A stretch of 64,000 nucleotides of DNA from Dillenia suffruticosa (taxonomy: Eukaryota; Streptophyta; Magnoliopsida; Dilleniales; Dilleniaceae), in contig JAVTVX010000034.1 of the NCBI GenBank assembly GCA_033439265.1, positions 20,660,501-20,724,500 on the forward strand, given 5' to 3'. Below the pieces are notes generated by a model. That model saw nothing but the letters and a program-made list of their open reading frames with translations. It had not been told where the DNA came from and made no database searches. Positions 41,421 through 53,544 of this stretch are shown here, in pieces. Numbering within the stretch: position 1 is the first letter of the stretch; each line of letters opens with the position of its first letter. The position numbers and the translations under genes are program-made.

Positions 41421-44001
41421 TGTCACGCCCCGAACCGGGATCGTGAACAGCCGCCCGTTGTCCCTGGATGCCGGCTGTATTTTTACAGAAAATCGGGCAG
41501 AACCTCCCCATAAATCGGAGGTTTCCCATGTACAATTTCACCTGTATATGACATTCATCCTGTAAAAATAAATAATTGGCCATCCCGGCCTCTCCAAAAT
41601 CAACAGATATCCCAGCCAACATCCAGAACAACGCAAGGCTATAAAGTTCATAGCAGTCCTAGCAACAGACCTCTACTGTCATGCCCAACTAGAGCATGAG
41701 CAGCCGCCACACGGAGCGGACTTAAATTCTACGCATATATAAAATAAATTCCCAAGTTATTTTTAAATATTTACAAATGCCTCAATGCAATGAAATAATC
41801 AACACGAAGGTTTCGCGAATAAAAGTCCATAATTTATACAGTCATCCCAGAAAATTTATATAAATACATTGGTCAATCTAAAATCTCCAATACATAATAA
41901 TGTCACCAATCATCATAGCGGAAGAAATGGAAAATATCCATACCCAAGCCCAGTGATATCTCTTCGGTCCAACACTAATCCTGTGGGAAAGAAAGTGAGG
42001 GGTGAGTATCTATGGGAGGATACTCAGTAAGTGAGGGGATTGACATCATACTATCAATATCTATGGTGAACTTGGAGTGTCAAAGCATAAGAAAATATCC
42101 ACAGTGTGCAAACCGATCATGTTATTTCAAATCACATATAATACGCACACATCAAAAAGTAAGATATGCATCCAATATTCACATCAATGTCATGAAGAGT
42201 CGGCCAATGAAATATTCCCGGCAATGGTCTACCTCGACCAAGGACGGCGCATTGGGGGTTTTTCCAAATGTAAGTATAAAAAAAAATGGCTCTCTGCCCC
42301 AATGTTGGCCACAGACTACCCCAACTAGCCTGTAAATAATAATAATAATAACGTACATATAACTAGTCGGCCGTGTATGGTGCTCCCGCCTGGTGCTAGA
42401 CGGAGCCGTACTCAACGTCCTCTCCGATGAGGGTCAACCTGGAGCACCCATACACACGACGATCTGGCGGATACCTCCGGCCGAAGCGTATCCGGACACA
42501 AGGGGTGCCTCTACCAGATGTCCTTCGTAGCTACGGATCACAATATCATATCGGCCGGGCACGTAGCCCCATGCATCCCATCACCAGTCGGCCGGGCATA
42601 TAGCCCCATGCATAATATCATAACGTCGGCCGGGCATACAGCCCAATACATAATATCATAAAGTCGGCCGGGTGTACAGCCCAAATGTGTAAGCAAATCC
42701 ATTTAAAACCATGTGCCAATGCAGTGGAAGTATTTAAAACATATCAATATGTCGAAAATGTGGCACAATATACGTTTATCAAAACTCATGGATGCATATC
42801 AATAAAATCAGCAGTTAAGACACTCCAAAGGTCACAAAACATTTCATCAAATATTGGAAATGTCTAACAATCATATATTTACAGAAACATGTCATTTAAA
42901 AGTATTTTTGAAACATGGTTTTCAATCAATAGCGAATGTCAAAGCCCCACTCACAGTTCTACGGGAGGGAAGTCACTCCCTACTGACAAGCCAAATCGGA
43001 TCTGACCGCTCGATTCTCCAAAAGATCAACCTAAATCAGATCATCAAATTTCTGTAACATTCTATACTTAACCTTAAATTCATATATAATCATTTTATAA
43101 ATTGTATTCTATTCGCATTCCACTTACACTCTAAACATATACAACATCTTTCATCTTAGATTCAATCATAGATTCATCCAATTTATCAATTAAAGTCGAA
43201 ATCTCCTCACCTAGGGTTTTCTCGAAGCGCCGAGTCTCGTCCGAAAGTCGCTTCGGTCACTCCAAAGTCTGTAGGGTTTCCTATCAAAACAAGGTTCATT
43301 TGTTAGATCTAAACACATAGATCCGAAACAAAACCCTAAGTCATTTACCTGCGTGGAGATTCGTGGGCTGTCACGGGCTCGTGGGCCGTCGCGGGCTCGT
43401 GGGCCACGGGCCGGACTGGGCCTGCGGGCTTGGACGGGCTGTCGGGCCTGGTGGCCCGTGGGCTTGCTGCTGATGGGCCTGCGGCTAATGGGCCTGCAGG
43501 CTGGCGGGCCTGCGGGCCAACAGTGGCTCGCGGGCTGGTGCTCGCCCGTGTGCTGGCACGCGCCCGTGCGCTGCGCTGGCTCGTGCGCTGCTGCGTGCCC
43601 CTGCGCGCTCGCGCGCTCTGCTTGCGTGCTCTCCTCGTGTGCTCTGCTCGCTCGATCACTCTGCTCGCGCGCTCTGCTCGCGCTCCTGCGCTCCTGCGCT
43701 CGCTCGCGCTGTGCGCGTGGGAGGAGAAGAAGAAGAAGAAGAAGAAGAAGAAGAAGGAGAAGAAGAATGGCAGCGGCGGCGGCGGCGGCTGTGGCGGAGG
43801 AAGCCGAACGGCCGCGGGAGAAGGCGAACAGCCGCAGGAGAGGGAACGTCGGGGAGAGAGAAAGAGAGAGAGAGTGAGAGAGAGAGAAAGGGGGTTAGGG
43901 TTAACCCTAATCCCCAATTGGGGACGCAGCGTTTTGTCCCAAAACGCTGCGTCTCCAAATATTGTTTTTTTTTTTTTTTTTTTTTTAAGCTTGGTGTTAC
44001 A
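41421..44001 (-). repeat. Gypsy LTR, right copy (5' LTR)
   Basis: 2,581 bp, nearly identical to 35903-38529. Length differs through a shorter T run, fewer CpG-rich units, and an extra GGCGGGCCTGCGGGCC-like insertion near 43500. The TA-rich first 1.9 kb shows only about ten single-base differences. Confidence 0.93.
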
Positions 44002-44006
44002 TTCAC
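44002..44006. other. Target site duplication TTCAC (right)
   Basis: Directly follows the right LTR and equals 35898-35902. Copia gag sequence continues after it. Confidence 0.9.
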
Positions 44007-44290
44007 AGTAGTCATAAAATTGATAAAAAAGATAATAACTATAATTGTACTCATCTATTTCATATTTTGCACATTTCTCTAAATGTTCAATTTGTTCATC
44101 CTCAGATATGCATTCAATGTTCTCCTTGTTGGGAGTCTTTTTGGTGAGAACATAAGCCATCTTAAGAAGGTTAAGGTAGAACAATTTTTTTTCTTTCTAT
44201 CTCTTGAAGTGCACCATGAAACTTAAATGGCTTGTTCAAGTCTCCAACTTGGTTGACAGATTTTTGTTATGCAATTTCCATATTGAATCT
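44007..44290 (-). pseudogene. Copia gag, N-terminal part
   Basis: The minus strand reads NKPFKFHGALQEIERKK (frameshift near the start) and NLLKMAYVLTKKTPNKENIE, then EHLEKCAKYEIDEYNY. This matches the beginning of plant Copia gag. It is cut by the Gypsy element at 44002 and continues at 35902. Confidence 0.8.
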
Positions 44291-44304
44291 CCTAAAAAAT
44301 ATTA

Positions 44305-44640
44305 ATTAACAATATAATAAAAAAACAATAATTATATTATAAAGTGTAGAAAAATTACACAAAATCACAGATTGAGGTGTAAATATCTTACTCTCATTAG
44401 GGAGATTCGAATCTTTTATGGTAGGTACAACTTAAGAATTGATGTAATGGATTTCTATGATACAACAGCTCAACAATTTATTATTTGGTTCAAAACAATT
44501 TTACACAAATGTTTGAACCTAAAACTCTACCAAAAGAACACATTTCTTTTTTTAATACTCTCTTTAGAATACTTGTAAGATTAGATGTATTAGAAAATTG
44601 AAAATGAGGCTTTTGTTTATAGATGAACAAGATTTTCATC
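44305..44640. repeat. Dispersed repeat family, copy B
   Basis: Same family and orientation as 26950-27295. Its place just 5' of the Copia gag raises the possibility that it derives from that Copia's leader or LTR. The other copy lies on the far side of the LINE. Confidence 0.7.
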
Positions 44641-46221
44641 TCATTAACTTAGATATTAGTAGTGAAGAGAATTATTACCACTACTCAGTCCATTACTAGG
44701 CAATTTAAACCTTACTACTCCCACTATTACATAAGTCATACTCCATTAATATGAAAGGTGTCAATTGGTAATTTACTCCAATACTCAATATTAAAAGTGT
44801 CTATCATAATTTACATGTAAATTACAACACTTGTATTATATAAAATTAATTTAATTTTCTTATTATAAATGATTAAAAAAGTGTAAAACATAAAAACAAA
44901 AACCAATGAAAATTTTGTAATTACAAAACTGAAATATTCATACTTCATAATGGATTTACTTAAACTTTAAGACTTTCAAGATATTGAATAAAAAATAAGA
45001 AAACTTATTATTTGTTTATTTAAATAGAAATTATAAAAACTACCATCTAATACATAAAGTTATATATATCTTGTTGTAAAATTGTGAATTTTTTTTCACA
45101 TATATCTTCCTAATACTTAAAGAATTGGATATAAAAAACATTCAATATTATTGGTTTACATATTAGTGTATATATATTTGAAGAATTTTGTTATATTATT
45201 TATAATATCAAATTCATTAAAATCTTAACAATGCTATGTAAGTCTTTTTTTTAACATGTTGTTTTTTATCGGAATTAACATGAATTAGTATGTAAATAGA
45301 CGCATGAATAATATTTTTGAAATTTTGTCCAATTTTATAAATAAATGTATTACTTAAATTTCGACGGAATCTTTTAGAGTCAAGATCTTTCTGTCACTAT
45401 TTTACAATAGGTTCCTCTAACACGTGAAACTATTATAGTCTTTAAAGTGATAATACTTTGATAGGTTATTAGATAATTAATTATTGTAGTTGGAAAAATC
45501 AATACATAAAGAGCGTATGGAAAATAAAAATCATATTTTAATGACATCATATTCAAACATGAAAATAATAGAATCCTTAAATATACAGAATAATAATTAT
45601 GTTAAATATAAAATTTGAATAATTAATTTCTTAACATTTGTATGTATAATTAATGTTACTATTCTGTTTTTTGAGTTAAAATTTGTCAATTAACTATCTT
45701 CTGTGATTGTGTTTTATCTGACTCAAAAATTAGAATTGTTTAAACTGTACGATTGTTGTACGAATATGTAAAGTTAGATTATGATCAACAACAGAAGCTT
45801 TAAAATAGTTTGGAGTATAATTACCGAATTATCAACTCTTTTAATTTGGGTTATAGCAATTTCATCTCTTAGCATGTTCATTTGAGATTCAGCTATTCCA
45901 ACTGAATGGAAAAATTAAATTATAAAAAGTAGTTAGGATTGCAACTTGTTGCTTCTAATGTGTTTTTTTTAACACAAAACATGAGATATGTTTTTGGAAT
46001 GTGATAAGATATTGCATTCCTTAGTGAGCATACCATATTTTTGTCAAACTGGTTATTTTGGGTATATTGAATTTCATGCAGAACATCCAAAACTAGATCA
46101 TATTATGGCAGAAGATTTATCTCTGAAAAATTAAAATAATAAGTAAATAAATAGAGGTTAGAAGAGTTATTTGAAATGTATAATTTATTTTGTTAAGTTA
46201 GAAGAAGATATTAAAAAAAAA
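44641..46221. other. AT-rich sequence without recognised content
   Basis: Extremely AT-rich with short direct words and many stops in all frames. No gene, RNA or named repeat was seen. Confidence 0.6.
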
Positions 46222-47350
46222 TGAAATACAACTTAGAAGAGGTGAATAAATTGTATAACACACTTTTAAGAACTTAAATGATTGTAAGAATGATGACAAT
46301 AGAACTAGGAAATAGAAATAGAAGAACAGAAGAAAACAGAATATGAAGAGAAGATAAAAGTGTAAATAGAGCACTCAAAGTTTTTACAGTTATTCTACAA
46401 AACTCGGTATACGTTCACCACAGATTCCACCTGAATTTTCACTATTTACTCCGAAATAGTACAACCAACTTGCTTTCAGGTGCAATCCAAAACTTTACAA
46501 TGTTTTTTGCCAAAATACTATTCAACCTCTCATAAGTTGTTTCTCTCTTTAAACCCCAGATTAAGAAATCCCTTTCTGGTTTTTGAACTTTTAATACAGA
46601 AGAAGAGTAAATGTTATAGCAAATGAAGTTAGAATTTTAGATGAAACAAATTTAAATCTCACAAAAAGAATTTACATATCGTGAGAGGAAAGAGAGAGTG
46701 GTTAATTTTAGGTTTTTAAATTTGGAAGAGAATATGAAGAGTCGATCCCAAATTTACGCATATGTTCAATTTTAGGTCAGTTCAGGGTTAAAATGAGAGA
46801 CAACCTTGTGTCAGGACCTACGTGCCAAGGGACAGTCTCAGGTAGACAGTTTCTATGGGGCGTAGGCCTCCCTGGGGTTTTGGAAAAGCGAATTTGAAAT
46901 TTTCTTTAAGGCATGTCGAATCCCTTCCTTTCTATTCAAATGCTAGGTAGCATATCGACACCATAAACAATTATGTCTGCATACTCTAACATGTCAACAC
47001 CATAGAGTAAGTGTGTCGACATAACTTGATCATGCGCGTAAAGTCGACACCATAAGACAGGCGTGTCGATGTGAGGTGTTTATTCTGCTCTATTTGACAA
47101 GCCCTTAGGGTGTGTCGACACAACATCTCATATGTTGGACATTATGCTTCAAACAGATATAGTATCCGACATATTGGCCTAATGTGTCGACATAAATACA
47201 CACGCAAGCACATAGAATGTTCAATATATCTATTCAGTATATCAACATAAACACATGAGTTTGACACATTCAGCTAATGTGTCGAAACATTATTCATCAA
47301 AACACTCAGTATGTAGAAAACATGCTTAGAGGGTTGACACTTCTTCTACA
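46222..47350 (-). repeat. SIRE-like element, left (3') LTR
   Basis: Starts TGAAATACAACTTAGAAGAG and ends TTCTTCTACA, followed by a pyrimidine run whose complement (AAACAAAGGGAGTAG) suits a polypurine tract. The first 480 bp align with 50167-50690. The right part (about 46950-47345) contains many TGTCGACAT-like words. Confidence 0.75.
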
Positions 47351-48916
47351 CTACTCCCTTTGTTTCTAATGCTCTGTTTTTTTCTTCAATTTCATTTTTT
47401 TCACTTTTAAGACTTAATTTTCTATTTCCATCATTCATAATTCTCTTCTCAAACTACAAAATCTCTCCTTATCTAATGGTTTTGTAATTATATCTACAAT
47501 TTGGCTTTGTGTCTCTACATACTCAAGAATTATGCATTTTTTAGAGACAAGATGATGTCTCTACAAAATCTCTCCTTATCTAAGCCTATTTTAGAGACAA
47601 ACACATGTAGTTCGTTGACATACTCTTTCGGTAGGTTCACTATACATTGTAGATGTCGACTTATTTTCTGGAAATTGTAAGTTTTAATCGTCGGTCGACT
47701 ATGTTCAAATTAATTTGACTCTTTTCTTTGGAGAACACTTTATGGAAGTTCAGCCAGTCAACTTGGATTTGATTTAAACTTAACAAGATTCTTTCTAATC
47801 TTAAATGTAATGTTATAGGGCTGATGAGGATATTCTTTCATCTCTGGCTCCAGAGAGGCACATTGATGATTAATGACTTAAAATCAGATTTTCAATTTTT
47901 TTTTTCAATTCGATCTCGCTCTTATGTTTGTAAATCTTATTTTTTTCATGAGTCTTTTCATCTTTTAGCTTTCTCTTTACTGTATTAGCTTCTTGGTTTT
48001 TTGCATAGATTCAAGAAATTTTCATTAACATTACAATAAGTAACTATGTGTTTTAGCCAATGGTTCAACATTCAAAGGTTGATTTTCAGTGACCAATTTT
48101 CTGATTGTAGAATCAACTTAAATTTTCATTTGAAGATCTGATCATTTTTAGGAATCTAATTTCTAATTTTATTTTATTCTGCTTAGTTTGTTTTGAAGCA
48201 AATGCTCTATTCAGTGACTTCATATATTTAAGTAGGTTTATTGATCTAAAGCACATAAGAGCACTTGTGATTCTAACAAAACAATCTTATAGTTATTAGG
48301 CTTTAGCAAAGTTAGATTAGAAATACCTTTAAGCTCTGGAGTAATACATTGATATAGATATGACTTTTGTATATAGATTTTCATACTTTTCATTCTTACT
48401 CTATCCTATATCTGGAAATCTTATATTCTTTCAAAAGTCGTTTTTCTCAGTTTAATTTCTTTGTGTTCTTTTCTCCACTTTCCTATTATTACACTTATAA
48501 TTTTTGGATTTATTTCTACCTTATTTATCTTATTGTGGCTTTTATGTGCTTTAAGCTGTTTATTGAATGCTTCTTTATTTAACTTAACATCTAATTTTCT
48601 GGGAGCTTTAAGCTGAGAGATGAACCTAAATCTACCATGACAACTTAAGAATTCTAATTTCAAAATTCAATGCTCATTTCCTAGGCTAAGAATTTAAATA
48701 AGTTTTTATTTTTCTTCATTATACACTAACTCCTATCCTTAGTTTTGTTATACATGTCAGAAATATATGAGAGAACTTATAACATATAAATTTCAAACAA
48801 TGTTTTCTTAAACAAAGTAGACAAGGGTTATATGTCACCTTTCAATAGCCACCTTGCCTTTTCGAATTTGGTTGCACCTATTTCCATTGAGCACTACACT
48901 TTTAAAGTTCTTCTTC
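47351..48916 (-). other. Interior of SIRE-like element with RNase H tail only
   Basis: At 47440-47520 the minus strand encodes a broken VETQ..IVDIITKPLDKERF, the end of Copia RNase H. A 22-bp word (CTACAAAATCTCTCCTTATC plus TA) is repeated at about 47454 and 47559. An 80-codon Lys-rich frame at 48421-48663 is not recognised. The rest is AT-rich. Confidence 0.6.
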
Positions 48917-49904
48917 TTAAACAAATTTACAAAACATACTCAAGTTTTGCCCTTTGGTACCAAATTTTTTTTTGGGTTTGACATTCTTAGTTCTCAACAG
49001 TTTCTTAGGAAACCATTTCAATTTTATTTTAATTTGAGATATTGGATTGTTCCTAAACCAACATTCATTATTAATGTGACCAAATTTTTTACAGTAATAA
49101 CACTTAACATAACTTCTTGGTCTTTTTGAATTTAGGCTCATTTTCTTGATGTGTTTGTAGTGATGTGAATAGAATCCAAAGCTCATACAATAATGACATC
49201 GGTTTATCATTCTATAGGCTAGGGACAAAGAAGCTATATAATTTCTTCTGAGTTTTAACTCTATTATATTCTAATCCTGTTTTATCAAATACAGCTCTCT
49301 GAGTCATAACATCAAGTCAAGATTTTCTTGACTTTGAACAAATTTAAACAGCAAGAATTTAATTTCTTATTCTTTTCTTTTCCAAGCTTGAGTTCATTTT
49401 CTGTCTTCGCATCAATCCTATCCTTTTCATTGCAAGCATTCAAATTTTCATTTTTTACATTTTCAATTTCAGTTTACAATTTGATTTCTTTTTTAGTTTT
49501 CTCTTTAATTTTAGCATGCAAATTGTTGTTTTATTCTTTTAACTTATTTAGTTCATCATTTAAAAAATTAAGATTTTCAATTTTTATATTCTCTCTACTT
49601 CTAACAAATGCTTTTCGTCTTTCAACTTTTCATTTTCTGTCCTAAGATTTTTATTTTCTATTTTAAGCCTTTTATTTTCCTCAACAAGTTTATTCTTTTC
49701 ATTTTCTAACATATTTATCGTGCTATTTAAGTTTGTATTTTTGTGAATCAATTTTTTAAGTTCATTGGTTGATAGAATCAAAGTATCATCCATGGAGATT
49801 TCATTTTCATTGTCATTCTCAAAAGTATAAGATAAGAGGCTAGAACAACTTACTTCGTTTTTATTTTCTTCTATGACATTCTGTTGTTGCTCATTTGTGT
49901 CCAT
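48917..49904 (-). pseudogene. Copia gag remnant: coiled coil and zinc knuckle
   Basis: Frame 49904-49584 begins MDTNEQQQNV and becomes a Lys/Glu/Asn-rich heptad region (LENEKNKLVEENKRLKIEN) that predicts a coiled coil. Frame 49228-48917 has CYYCKKFGHINNECW, a CX2CX4HX4C knuckle, then KWFPKKLL, typical of SIRE-like gags. Stops separate the two. Confidence 0.75.
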
Positions 49905-50151
49905 GACTTTTACAACTTCTGGACGACTTTGGACATGTACACTCCTTTTGCTTTCAGTACTTTTTTTTCTTCTAATGTCACGTTTCTTGCTCCTTTTGAA
50001 CCAGTTTTGTATTTCTTTTAGTTTTCCTAAGGTGTTCTGGCTTTCTATTTTCTCTGTTTGATGAGAAGGGTTCTAGTGAAGAGTTGATTCTTTTAAGTGT
50101 CATTTTTAAAGGATCTTTTATCTACGGTAGTTAAATCTAACACTAGACACC

Positions 50152-50164
50152 TGCTCTGATATCA
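50152..50164 (-). other. Primer binding site, methionine-tRNA type
   Basis: The minus strand reads TGATATCAGAGCA, two bases from the LTR start at 50167. It has one mismatch to the usual TGGTATCAGAGCA. Confidence 0.75.
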
Positions 50165-50166
50165 AT

Positions 50167-51620
50167 TGAAATAAAATAGAAGGGGTGAATATGTTATATG
50201 GCATTTTTTTGAGGATTTAAATGATTGTGTGATTGATGACAATAAAAGTAGGAAATAGAAATATAATAACAGAAGAAAATAGAGCGTGAAGGAAGGATAA
50301 AAATGTAAACAGAGCACTTGAAATTTTTATAGTTATTCTACCAAATTTGATATATGTCCACTCCCAAACTCCACCATATTTTCACTATTTACTCTAAAAT
50401 AGTACAACCAACTTGTTTCTAGGTGCAAGTCGTCAAACCTTTGCAATGTTTTTTGACAAAACACTACTCAAACTCTCACAGGTTGTTTCTCTCTCTAAAT
50501 CCCGAACTGAGAAATCTCTTTTTGGTCTTTGAACTTTTAGTACAGGAGAAGAGTAAATATTACAGTAAATGAATTTGGAACTTCAGATGTATCGAATTTA
50601 TAAATGAAGTTAGAACTTCAGATGTAATGAATTTAATGCTCAAAAAAAGAAGTTACATAATAGACAGGAAACAGAGTATATCATGTGAAGCTTAGAGTGT
50701 TGCAAAAGTTCAGAATGTTCAGCACTTCATTCTCTTTTTGGCACTTGTCTCGGTTGTCTTATCTGTCTTCTTCTTCTTTAATGCTTGTACTTATAGGCAA
50801 ATGAAATCCATCTGTTGAGGTAGTAGGTGACTTGAAATTTGAATGTTGATCCATATTGAATGTCTTCAACAACTGATCAAGTTTTGAATCAATGCTCATA
50901 GCTTTGTTCAGAAATAGTCATTGAAGACTTTGCATCAACATTGCTGTTTCCTCATGTCGACATGGTTAGCAAAAATAAAATGCATATATGTTCAAGACTT
51001 GCTATTCAACATGCTAAGTCAAAGAAATTTCTATAGCTCATGTCAACATCTTAATGTCCCTGCGTCGACATCACCAGTGTGTTAAATATTCTAAGTCAGG
51101 TGTCGGATATATTTCTTTATAAATTCTAGGACAAGTGTTGACATCTAAAATGTCTTATGTTGACATGGTTATCTAGGTGTTCTTTGTCTATAGTGTCAAC
51201 ATCTTGAACTCTTGCTTTGACATCTAGTTTTTATGCTCTATGTCTGTTGTAAAGTATGTGTTGATATTATACTATCTTTGTGTCGACATCTAGTCTTCTA
51301 TGCGTTCTCTATTTGTTCTAAATTATGTGTCGACATCATAATTTGTTTGTGTCGACATTTGGTCTTTTGTGTATTCCGTGAGTGTCTCGTGTCAACATCA
51401 TCTTTTATGTAGTGTCTTGTGTTGATATCATCCTTTTTGTGTTCTGTGTCTATTCTAAAGCTCGTGTCGATATCTAACAGTGTGTTGATTGTTCTAGATC
51501 ATGTGTCAACATTTTATAAGGTGATGTCGACATATTCGATTGTATCTCTTAGTTCTAAGGCATGTGTAAGACATTTTAATGTTGCATGTCAACATATGGT
51601 AAAGTGGTGTATGTAAGGGT
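50167..51620 (-). repeat. SIRE-like element, right (5') LTR
   Basis: Starts TGAAATAAAATAGAAGGGG, parallel to 46222. After about 520 bp it diverges from the left copy, then shares only the TGTCGACAT-type motif region (about 50950-51600). The right boundary could not be fixed. Confidence 0.6.
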
Positions 51621-52027
51621 GTTATGCTCAGAGATTAAGTGTTCTCTCTTGGTTCCCTTTCTCAACCAACTTTCTTATTTACTTTATAATAATCATCTAA
51701 GTAAATATCCAACTAAGTTTTTACATTTCCATTTAATTAAGATATTATATATAAATAAGAAAATACCATCCATTTGGATTTAATAAAAATTGTTTCAAAA
51801 TCTAATTTCTTAAAGATAGAAAGTCAACTTTAACAAAATTTTCGGTTTCACAGTTTTGTTCAAAAGGTTAATGAGTTGGAAAAATTCTAAAAAAAATGTT
51901 TTAAGCTAATTGATATGTTGGGAATAAATACAGTCAATTTTTATTCTCATTTTCTTACATTTTAAATATTCATATTTTTTAGTACTTAGTTTATGACGAG
52001 TTAGTCAACTCTGGGTTTTCAACATTC
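51621..52027. other. AT-rich spacer
   Basis: No gene or repeat recognised between the SIRE-like LTR and the MITE. Confidence 0.5.
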
Positions 52028-52030
52028 TAA

Positions 52031-53031
52031 GGTGGTGTTTGGTTAAAGGGTATGAGAATCAGGAATATGATTGAAACCCATATAACTTGTTTGGGTTAAA
52101 GGGATGAGAATAAAGGAATGAGAATGAAACCCTCAGATTGTGGGTTTTTTGGAACCCAAGTAGAATAGTGGGTTTCAGTTGAAACCTATCTCTCAAATCC
52201 AAAGTCTCTTATCTCTCTCGGTCGAAACCCATTTATTACACTCTCTTCTATCCCTTGGTTGCTTCATTCCCATCTTCATTGGTTGCTTTACCTTCACCGT
52301 TCACTGTTTGTCGTTTGCCATTTGCCATTCACCTTTTGCCGTCGACTATATCGCCTTCGGCTATCATCAATTCCATCGACTTTTATGTCTTCATCATCGC
52401 CTTCTCTAGCGTTGACATCTTTGCCTTCCCTCCATTTGACTTCACTGTCTGTTGTCACCATTAGGTGCAGTCGTCCAAATTTACCACCGCCATTGCTTGT
52501 TTCCATCAACCATGCTATCTGTCGCCGTCTCAGACGAGTCACCATGCCCTACCATCAACTGAAATTGGAAGCCATCTACTCTCAATTCGACTTCCCATTT
52601 TCCTAATTTTCCAATCCCATTCCTGAATTTCATTCATGAAATTGGAAGCCTTAGTCACCATTGGCTGTTTCAAATTCTGAATTTGGCAATCAACTTCACC
52701 ATATATTGTAACAATTTCCCAAACTCACCATTTATTATATTAATATATAATATTAATTTAGCTCTCATTAGCATTTTATAATTATTTTATATATTTTTGT
52801 TTGGGTTATAAATCAGCAATTTTAATTTTTAATCTTTTTTATTTTATAATTTAGGTTATAAATTATTTTTAGAATTTATTATTTGGTGAGATTTAATTTA
52901 TTTATTATTTAATTTGTTTATTTGATTATTAATAGACTTAAGATTAAGATTCACTAAAAATATTTTTTATTAAAATCAAAATTGACAATTACATTATTCT
53001 CATTCCGAAAGATATACAAACCAAATATCAA
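52031..53031. mobile_element. MITE-like element flanked by TAA (PIF/Harbinger type)
   Basis: The left end GGTGGTGTTTGGTTAAAGGG and the complement of the right end (TTGATATTTGGTTTGTATAT) share the TTTGGTT core and nearby GAATGAGAAT-type words. TAA lies on both sides (52028-52030, 53032-53034), the usual PIF/Harbinger target. No transposase is present. The middle (52240-52600) is richer in C and open in several frames. Confidence 0.55.
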
Positions 53032-53034
53032 TAA

Positions 53035-53544
53035 TGTAATTATATTCATTCTAGAATTTGAACCAAAAAAGGGGTATCAGATTCCGATTTCGATTCTTAA
53101 GATTTTTTATTTCGATTTCCGAGTGCGAGCTAAAACCCCTAAGTATCTCATTTCCTATTCAACTTACTTACTTAAGTAGCACAATTATTCACTATTATTA
53201 ATGGGTTATTGATCTAGATCAACAAACTTCATGTCGACTAACATTATACATTTTGATCATACGCATTACTATCTCTTTCTACTAGTGAGTCGACTGTTCC
53301 AGGTCTATGTTTCATACGTGTGTCTTTTATGATTCTAGCTCATTCTATTTTTTTCCAAACTGATCCTTCATTTGTTTAACCCATTTTACTTATTATAAAA
53401 TTTAGGCTTTGCTCACTATCAAACCTAGTGTTGTTCATCGTAATCCAATCCATTGCTCAAGGACTAAGCATATTAAAGTGATATATCATTTTATAAGAGA
53501 TTAAGCTAGTTTTACTCATCATCAAAATATGTCTTACCAACAAT
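53035..53544. other. Unassigned sequence, probably Helitron-flanking
   Basis: Lies 3' of the helicase remnant on the minus strand. No Helitron terminus (CTRR end with hairpin) was found. The rest is AT-rich. Confidence 0.4.

Larger units (their letters stand above)
35903..44001 (-). mobile_element. Gypsy element with 2.6-kb LTRs and gutted coding region
   Basis: 8,099 bp bounded by TTCAC duplications. LTRs lie at 35903-38529 and 41421-44001 (TGTCACGCC...GGTGTTACA). The methionine-tRNA primer site (minus strand TGGTATCAGAGCT, 41401-41413) sits by the right LTR. The purine tract (minus AGGGGGTTAGAAA) sits by the left one, so the element reads right to left. The internal region is only 2.9 kb: gag zinc-knuckle scraps, protease, and an RT missing its active-site portion; no integrase. 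The LTRs differ by about ten substitutions over the first 1.9 kb, plus length changes in simple repeats. This suggests a recent insertion of a non-autonomous copy. Confidence 0.93.
31871..44300 (-). mobile_element. Decayed Copia element split by a Gypsy insertion
   Basis: Minus-strand parts: gag start 44290-44007, then (after the 8.1-kb insertion 35903-44001) the rest of gag, protease/pre-integrase, integrase, RT and RNase H down to about 32290, then 3' noncoding sequence to about 31871, where LINE sequence begins. The gag halves join across the inserted element at its duplicated TTCAC. No LTR was proven; repeat copy B (44305-44640) lies where a leader or 5' LTR would be. Confidence 0.8.
46222..51620 (-). 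mobile_element. Copia element of SIRE-like layout, most of pol lost
   Basis: Two long direct repeats start with TGAAATA at 46222 and 50167. Next to the right one is the primer site (50152-50164), so the element reads right to left. Inside, on the minus strand, are a coiled-coil gag segment, a zinc-knuckle segment and, far left, only the last residues of RNase H. Protease, integrase and RT are not found in the 2.8-kb interior. The right end of the right LTR is uncertain. Confidence 0.75.

Noticed and set aside
46950-51600. CRISPR-like interpretation of the regularly recurring TGTCGACAT words
   Set aside because: Spacing is irregular, the words are short and variable, and the sequence is eukaryotic LTR DNA.
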